36,480 nucleotides of DNA from Thermodiscus sp. (lineage in GTDB: Archaea > Thermoproteota > Thermoprotei_A > Sulfolobales > Acidilobaceae), in NCBI GenBank assembly GCA_015521175.1, contig WAOR01000082.1, positions 1 through 36,480 on the forward strand, written 5' to 3'. A program made the position numbers and the translations under genes. Shown piece by piece: positions 29,254 to 36,480 of this stretch; the stretch's first letter is position 1; every line of letters begins with the position of its first letter. A model generated the notes under the pieces. It was not told the origin of the DNA. It searched no databases and saw only the letters and a list, made by a program, of their open reading frames with translations.

Positions 29254-31458
29254 GTGGCTAGCCCTGTCAGGGAGCCGAAGTATAAGGCCAAGCACCTATT
29301 CATACTAGGACTACTAGGAGCCCTAATCTACTATGTAGCCTTCCTTGCAGGCGTGAGAGGCTGGCTCGTAACACTCTCTGGCTGGCTTGTAGCAGGAGTA
29401 CTAGCGCTACTCGTCTACATCGCGGGGCTCGATACGTATAAGATAAAGTATAGCTTCGGCCTCAGCTTCCTAGTAATGATCGCCTACATCTATGATGTAA
29501 TGATCCTCCTGCTACGCCTCCCAGGACTCCCAATGGCTGTGGGCATACTTCTCTTCCCCCTCGTGGTAGTACACATGTCAGCCTACCTGGCTGAGAGAAG
29601 GCGGCGGACTGTCAAGGTGGAGGTAAGGATTCCCTGGCGTAAGAGGTTGAGGATGAGCTTCTTTAAGCTAGACAAGGTTATACTAACATTCCTGATAGTT
29701 GGCTTAACAGTTCTCATCGTGTTCCTTGTAGTCCCGGTCTTAATGATGCTGTGGAACGCTTTCATAACGCCTCCTGGAACACCCTTCTATGAGAACTTCG
29801 TGAGAATATTCACGTCGCCGAGATACGTTAAGACGAATACTGCCGGAGACGTAGCCTGGGCATGGCAGATTGTTGGGGGACGCCGTGTACTTGTCATAGA
29901 CGGCACGAACTATGGGGTACTACTTAATAGCCTCATCAATGCGACAATAGTGACAAGTGTTGCAACACTGTTAGGAATGATCGTGGCATTCGTACTTGCC
30001 CGTTACAAGTTCCCGGGTAAAACCCTCATAAGGCTCCTAGCGGTTATCCCGTTATTCGTGACCCCCTTCATTAACAGCTATGTTATAAAACTCCTCTTCG
30101 GCATGACTGGTCCAATCTCTATGATCACGAGCCACTTATTCGGATTCTTAGTAGATGTTAGGGGGCTTGCAGGCGTAACGGTAGCTCAGATAATGGCTTT
30201 CTACCCGATCGTATACCTCAACGCCTACAGCGCCTTCCTAAGCATAGACCCCAACCTGGAGGAGCAAGCGGAAAACCTGGGAGCTAAGGGCCTCCGCTTA
30301 TTCACGAGCGTTACACTCCCCCTAGCGCTTCCCGGTATAGCGTCGGGCTCCATCATAGTATTCATTTTCAGCCTTGAGGACTTGGGAGCGCCTATAGTCT
30401 TCCAGGAGCGAAACCTTATGAGCTACCAGATCTACAGCAGCTTCACCAGTCAGACGGGTATAGTAAGCCCGGAGATCGCCGCTCTAGGATTCGTAATGTT
30501 ATTTCTAGCAGTCGCCAGCTTCCTTGTCATCAGGAACTATATCGGGATGAGGAGCTACGCTATGATTAGTAGAGGCGGGCGCTGGACCCCGAGAGAGCGT
30601 AAGCTAGGGTGGAAAGGCCTCCTCGTCGTATATCTAGTTCTACTACCCCTAATAGTGTGGACTATGATGCCCCAGCTAGGAGTCATAATGCTCGCTTTTA
30701 ACATGATGAAGCCGACAGAGTTCAGCATTAACCTCCACACGGCGAGCGCCAAGTACTTTCTCGAACTATTTACTAATCCCAACATATTCATGTATATCAG
30801 GAACACGCTCACTTACGCCCTAACAGCGGTGGTAATAGCGATCGTCCTCGCCTTAATGATAGGCTACGCTGTCAGCAGGACGAAGATACGCATACTAACC
30901 TCAACCCTAGACGTGCTGGCAACCATACCCATAGCAATACCAGGCCTGGTAGTCGCCCTAGGCTACTTCTACTTCTTCGCAGACCTCTTCAGCAATACTC
31001 CACTCGATCCTACGAGCGGCCCGACAGTATTCCAGGCATGGGTGGTCCTGATAATTGCCTATACTATTAGGAAGTTGCCCTTCGTGGTGAGGAGCATCTA
31101 CGCCGGTTATAGCCAAGTACACGAGGGCCTCGAGGAGGCGGCGATGAATCTCGGAGCGACGAGGCTTAAGACGATTGCTGGCATAGTCCTACCACTAATA
31201 GTAACCTACATTGTCAGCGGTGCAGTGATAGGCTTCATCTACATAAGCACAGAGGTATCGACGAGCGTCACGATAGGTAGCCTTAGGCCGGATCAAGCGC
31301 CTATGACCTTCTACATGAAGAATATCTATATTGGAGGGCAACTAGCAGGCATCCAGTATGTCGCCGCGATGGGAGTACTCCTTATACTCTTCCAGCTAGC
31401 AGCGATAATGCTGATAATACTAGGGTTGAAGCAGAGCTATGCCTTCATAGGAGCATAG
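29254..31458 (+). CDS. ABC transporter permease, two fused permease domains plus extra N-terminal membrane module
   Basis: A 734-aa importer permease of the FbpB/ThiP class, in which both half-permeases are fused. The two EAA loops that contact the ATPase are EEQAENLGAKGLRLFTSVTLPLALPG (in two parts, about 336-361) and EEAAMNLGATRLKTIAGIVLPL (about 627-648). A first block of about 125 residues adds three to four helices (LFILGLLGALIYYVAFLAG onwards) before the basic stretch ERRRRTVKVEVRIPWRKRLR; this is not part of the usual permease. GTG at 29254 follows GGTGA by six bases. The substrate is set by the upstream binding protein; iron, thiamine, phosphonate or polyamine-like compounds are possible. 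Confidence 0.9.
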   Translation: MASPVREPKYKAKHLFILGLLGALIYYVAFLAGVRGWLVTLSGWLVAGVLALLVYIAGLDTYKIKYSFGLSFLVMIAYIYDVMILLLRLPGLPMAVGILLFPLVVVHMSAYLAERRRRTVKVEVRIPWRKRLRMSFFKLDKVILTFLIVGLTVLIVFLVVPVLMMLWNAFITPPGTPFYENFVRIFTSPRYVKTNTAGDVAWAWQIVGGRRVLVIDGTNYGVLLNSLINATIVTSVATLLGMIVAFVLARYKFPGKTLIRLLAVIPLFVTPFINSYVIKLLFGMTGPISMITSHLFGFLVDVRGLAGVTVAQIMAFYPIVYLNAYSAFLSIDPNLEEQAENLGAKGLRLFTSVTLPLALPGIASGSIIVFIFSLEDLGAPIVFQERNLMSYQIYSSFTSQTGIVSPEIAALGFVMLFLAVASFLVIRNYIGMRSYAMISRGGRWTPRERKLGWKGLLVVYLVLLPLIVWTMMPQLGVIMLAFNMMKPTEFSINLHTASAKYFLELFTNPNIFMYIRNTLTYALTAVVIAIVLALMIGYAVSRTKIRILTSTLDVLATIPIAIPGLVVALGYFYFFADLFSNTPLDPTSGPTVFQAWVVLIIAYTIRKLPFVVRSIYAGYSQVHEGLEEAAMNLGATRLKTIAGIVLPLIVTYIVSGAVIGFIYISTEVSTSVTIGSLRPDQAPMTFYMKNIYIGGQLAGIQYVAAMGVLLILFQLAAIMLIILGLKQSYAFIGA

Positions 31459-31500
31459 AGGTGTTCCATAATTTTAATCCTCCAAGTTGGGAGTCGATAC

Positions 31501-31530
31501 ATGGCTGACCCCTGGCAGTTTGACGTGTAG
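31501..31530 (+). other. Nine-codon mini-ORF before the ABC ATPase gene
   Basis: ATG GCT GAC CCC TGG CAG TTT GAC GTG TAG encodes MADPWQFDV. It has GGGAG seven bases upstream, and TTTTAATC (31472-31479) would place the transcription start close to its ATG. It is in frame with the ATPase start at 31543, separated by two in-frame TAG codons. It may be a leader peptide or a relic of a longer N-terminus, or chance. Confidence 0.3.
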
Positions 31531-31542
31531 GGTGTCTAGCTG

Positions 31543-32613
31543 ATGACTAGGATACGCTTAGATAACGTTACGAAGGTTTTCGGCAACGTGGTAGCAGTAG
31601 ACCACGTATCATTCGAAATCGAGGAGGGAGAATTCTTCACAATCATAGGACCCAGCGGTCACGGAAAGACGACGGTGCTAAGGATTATCGCCGGGTTCGA
31701 GATACCCGAGGAGGGCCACGTCTACTTCGACGATAGAGACGTGACCTTCCTAAAGCCATACGAGCGGGGGACAGCAATGGTATTCCAAAACTACGCCCTA
31801 TGGCCCCACATGACCGTCTACGATAACATAGCATACGGGCTACGCCTCAGGAAAGTACCGGAGGAGGAGATCCGCAAGAAGGTGAGATGGGCTCTCGAGC
31901 TACTTGACCTCGAAGGCACGGAGAACAGGTATCCCTTGCAGTTAAGCGGTGGGCAACAACAGAGGGTAGCGCTCGCGAGAGCCCTAGTAGTAGAGCCAAA
32001 TGTACTCCTACTCGACGAGCCATTGAGTAACTTAGATGCTAAATTGAGGGTAGAGATGAGGGAGGAGTTGAAGAGGCTCCAGAGAAGGCTAGGGATAACA
32101 ACGGTCTATGTAACCCACGACCAGGTTGAAGCGTTGAGCATGAGCGATAGGATAGCAGTCATATATAAGGGTAGGCTCCAGCAGGTTGGAACGCCAGAGG
32201 AGCTCTATTATAGGCCGAGGAACCTCTTCGTTGCAGGCTTCCTGGGCAGGAGCAACATGTTGAAGGCTAGAGTAGTGGGCCACAGAAATGGCTATGCTGA
32301 GGTGGAAGTTGAAGGGATGGGTGTCCGGCTACTAGCGGCGAGCCTTGTAGAGGACGGGGATGGCTACGCTATTATGAGGCCGGAGGGCTTCCGTAAAGCG
32401 TCTCCTACAGACCTGGAGAACGTGTTCGAGGGCAAGGTTGAGACGGTAATGTTCCTAGGTGATAAACGGGAGTTGAAAGTCCGGGTGGGCGAGGCGAGCC
32501 TCGTAGTCTACCTGCCACCCGAGGAGAGGGTAGAGGTCGGAGACAGGCTTAGCTTACATATCCCGCCGGAGAAAATCATGGTTCTACCCGTCAATGGTGG
32601 CGTGAAGGCCTAG
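31543..32613 (+). CDS. ABC transporter ATP-binding protein with TOBE domain
   Basis: A 356-aa importer ATPase of the MalK/PotA/FbpC class. Walker A is GPSGHGKTT, the Q-loop is VFQNYALWPHMTVYDNIAYGL, the signature is LSGGQQQR, Walker B is VLLLDEPLSNLD and the H-loop is VYVTHDQ. After about residue 240, a TOBE-type beta domain (KARVVGHRNGYAEVEVEG and the C-terminal HIPPEKIMVLPV) follows; such domains often tune transport. It energises the permease just upstream. ATG at 31543 follows GGGTG by eight bases. Its stop overlaps that of the convergent exporter gene by four bases. Confidence 0.94.
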   Translation: MTRIRLDNVTKVFGNVVAVDHVSFEIEEGEFFTIIGPSGHGKTTVLRIIAGFEIPEEGHVYFDDRDVTFLKPYERGTAMVFQNYALWPHMTVYDNIAYGLRLRKVPEEEIRKKVRWALELLDLEGTENRYPLQLSGGQQQRVALARALVVEPNVLLLDEPLSNLDAKLRVEMREELKRLQRRLGITTVYVTHDQVEALSMSDRIAVIYKGRLQQVGTPEELYYRPRNLFVAGFLGRSNMLKARVVGHRNGYAEVEVEGMGVRLLAASLVEDGDGYAIMRPEGFRKASPTDLENVFEGKVETVMFLGDKRELKVRVGEASLVVYLPPEERVEVGDRLSLHIPPEKIMVLPVNGGVKA

Positions 32614-34376
32614 CCTCTTCCCATGACCGCTCTCTCCCTGGCTAGCTGTGAGGAGTAGAGCTGGTAGTAGTACCCATGCTTTCTCAACAGTTCGCCTGGC
32701 GGTCCCTCCTCCACGATTCTGCCATCTCTTATAGCGATGACCTTATCAGCGTGTCTTGTAATTGAGAGCCTGTGTGCTATTATTATGCTAGTTCTCCCCT
32801 CCATTAGTTCTAGCAATGCCCTAGTTACCTTATCCTCGGTCTCGGGGTCGACGCTCGATAGCGCCTCATCGAGGACAACTATATCGGGGTTGCGGAGCAT
32901 AATTCTCGCTATTGATATAAGCTGTCTCTCTCCCACTGATAATAGCTTCCCCGCCTCTCCTGCAGGGGTGTCATAACCCTTTGGAAGCTTCATGATAAAA
33001 TCGTGGACTCCTAGCCTCTTGCACACCTCGATAGCCTCCTCCCTAGAAGCTCTAGGGTTGCCTATCAATAAGTTCTCCATAACGGTTCCAGGGAAGAGGT
33101 AGGGCTCCTGGGGCACATATCCTATACGCCTCCTTACAGCCCTCCTCGATAGCATCCTAGAATCCCGCTTGTCTAGGAGAATTCGGCCTCTAGAGGGGTC
33201 GTAGAAGCGGAGTATGAGGCTGGCGATTGTTGTCTTGCCAGCACCTGTCTCCCCTACAAGTGCCACTTTTAACCCCTTTCTTACTTGGAAGCTGACCCCT
33301 CTGAGAACAGGCCTGCCAGGCTCGTACTCGAACCATACGTCTTGGAACTCTATCCAGCCCTCGAGCCTCTCAACGTTCACGCCCTCGTAATCCTCAATTC
33401 TTTCATCGTCTAGAACCTCGTATATTCTCTCGAGCGCTGCTAGGGCTGATTGAAGACTATCATACATGCTCACAACATTGTTTATGGGCCCCCTAAACCT
33501 CTGAGCATACTGGATGAAGGCAACGACGACTCCGATACTCGTCGCTCCCTGGATGGCAAGGTAGCTTCCATATGTCAGCACGATAATTATGGAGAGGAGG
33601 CTTGCTATGCTCATTAGTGGCCAGAACAGCCCCATGTATACCGCTACCTTCATGTAGGCTCTGGCGGTGTCCATTGCGGCCCCGGAGAACTCTGAGTGCA
33701 CAGCCTTCTCTCCACCGAAGGACCTGATTGTCTCGATCCCGGACACGCTCTCCTCGACGATGCTTGAGAGCCTCGCGATCTTCACTCTCGTCGCGCGGTA
33801 GGACTTGCGCATACGCCCTCCGAAATACTTGGCAACTATGATCATTACGGGTATGCTGGCTAGGACTGCGAGGGTTAGCTTTACATCGAGGAGAAACATC
33901 GCCGCCACGATCCCCGCAACCGTTAGAATGTTCGCAAGGCCTCCCAAGAGGCCGGTGACTAGTATCTCGTTCACCATGCTCGTATCATTTATAATCCTCG
34001 ATACGAGGTCCCCCGTGCTCTTCTCCTTGTAAAAGTCAAGGTGGGCGTGGAGGACCTTTTCGAATAGTCTAGCCCTCAGCTCCCGTAGCACCTGCTGGCC
34101 GAACACTTGTGTATAGTAGAATTGGAGCGTGTTGAAGAGCCATTGTCCTGTTAGGGCTAGAAGGTAGAGGCTGGCCACGAGCCAGAGGCCTTCGAACCTG
34201 TGCTTTAGAATGTACTGGTCTATGGCTACTTTGAGAATGTAGGGTGAGGCTAGGGTTGCAAGCGTGGCTCCAACTATGGATAGCGAGGATAATAGGAGGA
34301 GGCGCTTGTGAACAAGCGCTTCCGATAGGAACCGCCTCGTGAGGGCTAGGGTAGAGTACTCTCTACGCGCCGCCAT
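32610..34376 (-). CDS. Heterodimeric ABC exporter subunit, canonical ATP site (second gene)
   Basis: A 588-aa half-exporter: six membrane helices, then an ATPase domain. Walker A is GETGAGKTT (375-383), Walker B ends in LDEALSS with the catalytic Glu504, and the switch His is His535 (IIIAHRLS). Its signature is LSVGE (479-483) instead of LSGGQ. It therefore supplies a working Walker A/B/His set but a weakened signature, the pattern of the TM288-like partner in heterodimeric exporters. ATG at 34376 is preferred over the longer frame (to 34463) because GGGGGAG lies eight bases upstream and the cytoplasmic N-terminus begins there. It overlaps the partner gene by 14 bases, so the two should be co-translated. 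Confidence 0.92.
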   Translation of the reverse strand: MAARREYSTLALTRRFLSEALVHKRLLLLSSLSIVGATLATLASPYILKVAIDQYILKHRFEGLWLVASLYLLALTGQWLFNTLQFYYTQVFGQQVLRELRARLFEKVLHAHLDFYKEKSTGDLVSRIINDTSMVNEILVTGLLGGLANILTVAGIVAAMFLLDVKLTLAVLASIPVMIIVAKYFGGRMRKSYRATRVKIARLSSIVEESVSGIETIRSFGGEKAVHSEFSGAAMDTARAYMKVAVYMGLFWPLMSIASLLSIIIVLTYGSYLAIQGATSIGVVVAFIQYAQRFRGPINNVVSMYDSLQSALAALERIYEVLDDERIEDYEGVNVERLEGWIEFQDVWFEYEPGRPVLRGVSFQVRKGLKVALVGETGAGKTTIASLILRFYDPSRGRILLDKRDSRMLSRRAVRRRIGYVPQEPYLFPGTVMENLLIGNPRASREEAIEVCKRLGVHDFIMKLPKGYDTPAGEAGKLLSVGERQLISIARIMLRNPDIVVLDEALSSVDPETEDKVTRALLELMEGRTSIIIAHRLSITRHADKVIAIRDGRIVEEGPPGELLRKHGYYYQLYSSQLARERAVMGRG

Positions 34377-36120
34377 TCCTTCTTCTCCCCCTGTCAACGC
34401 TCCTAGCCGCTGGAGCCTTCTCCAGTAGCCTGCTAGGGGGTCCCTCCCAGGCCACCCTACCATCGACTAGGTACACAACTCTATCAGCGATCCTGGCAAG
34501 TGAAGGCCTTTGGGAAACGATGATCGTGGTTCTCCCCCTCAGGGCGTCCCTGAGGTCTCGTACTAGAGCTTCCTCAGTCTCAGCGTCAAGGTTAGACACC
34601 GGGTCGTCGAGGAGGAGTATCTTAGGCTTCCTAGCTAGGGCTCTCGCGATAGCGATCCTCTGCCGTTGCCCGCCGGAGAGGGTAATCCCTCTTTCGCCTA
34701 CTATTGTATCATAACCCTGCGGGAGCCTGGCTATTGTGTCGTGGATCTTCGCTATCTTGGCGGCCTTTACTATATCCTCCTCGCTTACAAGCGGGTCCCA
34801 CAAGGCGATGTTATCCCTGATACTTCTGTTGAATATGAACGGCTCCTGGGGCACGTATGCAAGTATTCTCCGTAGGCTACTCTTCTTTATCCTCTCAACG
34901 GGTACGCCGTCGATTAATACTCGCCCCTTATCCGGCTTGTAAAGTCCGGCTATGATCTTGAGTAGAGTACTCTTCCCCGACCCTGGAGGCCCGATAATGA
35001 CCACTTTCTCTCCCGGCTTCACATGCAGGCTCACTCCGCGTAGCGCCGTTTTACCAGTCTCGTAGGTGAACCAAACATCGCGGACCTCAACCTCACCCTT
35101 GGAATCCTCCAACTCAACCTCTCCATCAGCGGGCGGAGGAGCGGTGTCTATGATCTCGAAGAGCCTCGTAGCAGCTGCTAGGCTCCGCTGGATGTCTCCT
35201 AGTATGAAGCCTAGGGCGCGGAGCGGCCACATTAGGGTTAGCATGTAGGTTAGGAAGGCGACTAGTTCTCCAACAGTGAGTGCTCCCTGGAGAATCGCCG
35301 TACTGCCATAGTATAGCATTGCGCTCATAGCTAGGCCTATCACGAGGAACGGGCTGTTGCCGTAGAAGGCGCTAATCCTGGAGGCTTTAACGCTCAAGTT
35401 AAAGAGTCTCGAGTTCTCCCGCTCGAAGCCCTGGTAGGCGTAGTCTTCGGCGGTGAGGGCTTTAACAGTGCGGATGCCTGCTAGTGTTCCGGAGGCTATC
35501 GACGCTAAGACTCCTGTTTGGTGTCTTATCTCGTCGTAGACTGGGCGTACCCTCTTAGCATAGGTGTAGTTTAGCAAGACCGCTGCCAGTATGGTTAGAG
35601 CTGCGATCGCTGTGAGGAGCCTGCTCATCCGAGCCATATAGTAGAGTGAGACTACGATAAGGAAGCTGGAGTACACGAGCATACGCAGCCTGAATGATAA
35701 GAACCCGGTTATCCTCTCGGCGTCATTAGTAATCCTGCTTATCAACTGGCCCGTCAGTGTTTTATTAAAGAACTCAAGGCCCTGGCGAAGTATCGAGTCG
35801 AATGCCTCAACCCGGAGGCGGTATACTGCGTGTTGCGAGGCCCTGACCAGGAGTATTCTCCCAGCAAAGCTGAAGAGCCCGTTTAGGACTGCTACGAGGA
35901 GTATAAGGATACTGTAGTATAGTGAGAGGTGGAGGTTGGCCTGGGATAGTCCTTTATCTATAGCGTCCCTGGTGAGGACAGGGATTAAACCGCTAGTATA
36001 GGCGACGAGTATTACGAGCACTATTGAGAGGCTGAATTCTAGTGTTTTCCCCCTGATATAGCCTAGTAGCCTTGCCAGCTGTCTCAGCGATGAGGTTTTC
36101 GTCACTTCCAGGAGCCCCAA
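34363..36120 (-). CDS. Heterodimeric ABC exporter subunit, degenerate ATP site (first gene)
   Basis: A 585-aa half-exporter with six helices and an ATPase domain. Walker A is GPPGSGKST (377-385), and the signature LSGGQ (481-485) is perfect. The catalytic Glu is Asp506 (LLLDDPVSN) and the switch His is Gln537 (IIVSQRPS). It pairs with the next gene, whose signature is altered, so one of the two ATP sites is degenerate, as in Thermotoga TM287/TM288. Substrates of such exporters range from drugs to lipids and peptides. The start is TTG at 36120 or GTG at 36105; two TATA candidates (about 36127-36135 and 36141-36153) would make either nearly leaderless. Confidence 0.92.
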   Translation of the reverse strand: MGLLEVTKTSSLRQLARLLGYIRGKTLEFSLSIVLVILVAYTSGLIPVLTRDAIDKGLSQANLHLSLYYSILILLVAVLNGLFSFAGRILLVRASQHAVYRLRVEAFDSILRQGLEFFNKTLTGQLISRITNDAERITGFLSFRLRMLVYSSFLIVVSLYYMARMSRLLTAIAALTILAAVLLNYTYAKRVRPVYDEIRHQTGVLASIASGTLAGIRTVKALTAEDYAYQGFERENSRLFNLSVKASRISAFYGNSPFLVIGLAMSAMLYYGSTAILQGALTVGELVAFLTYMLTLMWPLRALGFILGDIQRSLAAATRLFEIIDTAPPPADGEVELEDSKGEVEVRDVWFTYETGKTALRGVSLHVKPGEKVVIIGPPGSGKSTLLKIIAGLYKPDKGRVLIDGVPVERIKKSSLRRILAYVPQEPFIFNRSIRDNIALWDPLVSEEDIVKAAKIAKIHDTIARLPQGYDTIVGERGITLSGGQRQRIAIARALARKPKILLLDDPVSNLDAETEEALVRDLRDALRGRTTIIVSQRPSLARIADRVVYLVDGRVAWEGPPSRLLEKAPAARSVDRGRRRNGGA

Positions 36121-36126
36121 GGAGCC

Positions 36127-36153
36127 CTTTATATCGAGGAGCTATATATTATT
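36127..36153 (-). promoter_or_regulatory. Two TATA candidates before the ABC exporter operon
   Basis: GATATAAAG (36127-36135 region) and AATAATATATAGC (36141-36153), both read on the minus strand, lie about 26 bases before GTG 36105 and TTG 36120 respectively. Either could drive a leaderless mRNA; which one is used decides the start codon. Confidence 0.5.
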
Positions 36154-36221
36154 GGCCTCCACAAGGGGAAGGATCCCTAATGTAACACCGAACCACTGTT
36201 AACTCCTACACTTCCGAGAAA

Positions 36222-36241
36222 AATTTATACGAATATAAATT
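36222..36241 (-). terminator. Hairpin with UUCG loop and T-run after the surface-protein gene
   Basis: On the minus strand AATTTATA-TTCG-TATAAATT is a perfect 8-bp stem with a UUCG tetraloop, beginning 8 bases after the stop at 36250 and running into a T-run (TTTTTCTC). This looks like a bacterial-style intrinsic terminator with an AU stem. On the plus strand the loop is CGAA. Confidence 0.55.
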
Positions 36242-36249
36242 ATATTATC

Positions 36250-36480
36250 CTAGTGTCTTTTCAATAATAATACTGCTATAATAGCGACCACGACAGCTAT
36301 TCCAGCACCGGCTAGGACCAGGGCATTTACGCCGCCCCTACTTGCCTCATAAGGCCTAACACCAGGTATCGTAGTGTTGGCCAGAGACGCCTCAAGATGA
36401 ATACTGAATTCTTTGCCCTGGTACTCGCCCTGGATATCCACTTTAGAGTAGACTAGCACACTATTACTATACTTGCAAGC
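36250..36480 (-). CDS. C-terminal part of an anchored surface protein
   Basis: The end of a gene cut by the right edge; the frame is open through base 36480, so the apparent GTG at 36459 is probably internal. The visible 77 residues include a beta-like segment VDIQGEYQGKEFSIHLEASLA, split here as VDIQGEYQG and KEFSIHLEASLA, then EASRGG, one membrane helix (ALVLAGAGIAVVVAIIAVLLL) and the tail KRH. This is the same end layout as the surface proteins at 23805, 25986 and 27452, though without a Thr-rich stalk in the visible part. Function unknown. Confidence 0.6.
   Translation of the reverse strand, partial: ACKYSNSVLVYSKVDIQGEYQGKEFSIHLEASLANTTIPGVRPYEASRGGVNALVLAGAGIAVVVAIIAVLLLKRH

Noticed and set aside
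34377-34463. 29-residue extension of the second ABC exporter subunit
   Set aside because: It lies within the partner's coding end, while ATG 34376 has a good ribosome site.

Overview
The window reads as chromosomal DNA of a hyperthermophilic crenarchaeon, most likely of the order Desulfurococcales. This is inferred from gene content: Alba chromatin protein, archaeal GO glycosylase (AGOG), a DUF1152 protein, ribbon-helix-helix regulators, archaeal TATA boxes 25-30 bp ahead of starts, many GTG and TTG starts, GGAGGTG ribosome sites, and threonine-rich surface proteins with C-terminal membrane anchors. A classical succinate dehydrogenase, an AhpC-type peroxiredoxin and a possible MenC homologue suggest a quinone-based respiratory chain. 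The species cannot be named from sequence alone. No transposase, integrase, CRISPR array or rRNA was seen. The genome is compact, with gaps mostly under 150 bp; the only gap over 300 bp is 27117-27451.

Layout. 1-4180: the end of an S9 peptidase, alba, an SDR protein lacking the usual catalytic Tyr and Lys, a FAD amine/amino-acid oxidase family protein, and a DUF1152 protein. 4161-4843: two ribbon-helix-helix proteins, divergent, sharing a control region. 4865-9029: the sdhACDB operon, preceded by gcvH. 9131-12528: an M32 carboxypeptidase, a small membrane protein, a dUTPase and AGOG. 12670-16184: a MacB/LolCDE-like ABC ATPase and FtsX-type permease. 16294-18899: an enolase-superfamily protein of the OSBS/NSAR (MenC) type and an acyl-CoA synthetase, convergent. 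19031-22031: a glycosyltransferase and GH130 pair, then a membrane-anchored PLD-like protein. 22165-23701: a membrane-anchored PEBP protein, a peroxiredoxin lacking the usual resolving Cys, and tRNA-Pro(UGG).

23805-32613 is a surface and transport region. It holds an exported metallophosphoesterase, an exported ThuA/GATase-like protein, and an ABC importer made of a tethered substrate-binding protein, a fused two-domain permease with an extra N-terminal membrane module, and a TOBE-domain ATPase. 32610-36120 encodes a heterodimeric ABC exporter whose degenerate ATP site can be read directly from the motifs. The window ends inside another C-terminally anchored surface protein.

The most notable patterns are: four convergent gene pairs whose stop codons share one overlapping CTAG or TTAG; a recurring [K/R]GG - hydrophobic helix - basic tail at the C-terminus of surface proteins, resembling a sorting signal; a possible extracellular phosphoester-scavenging unit; the GT-GH130 pair; several enzymes with replaced catalytic residues; and DNA repeats around the promoters of the regulators and of the peroxiredoxin. 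All functions are by motif recognition; no database search or folding program was run.
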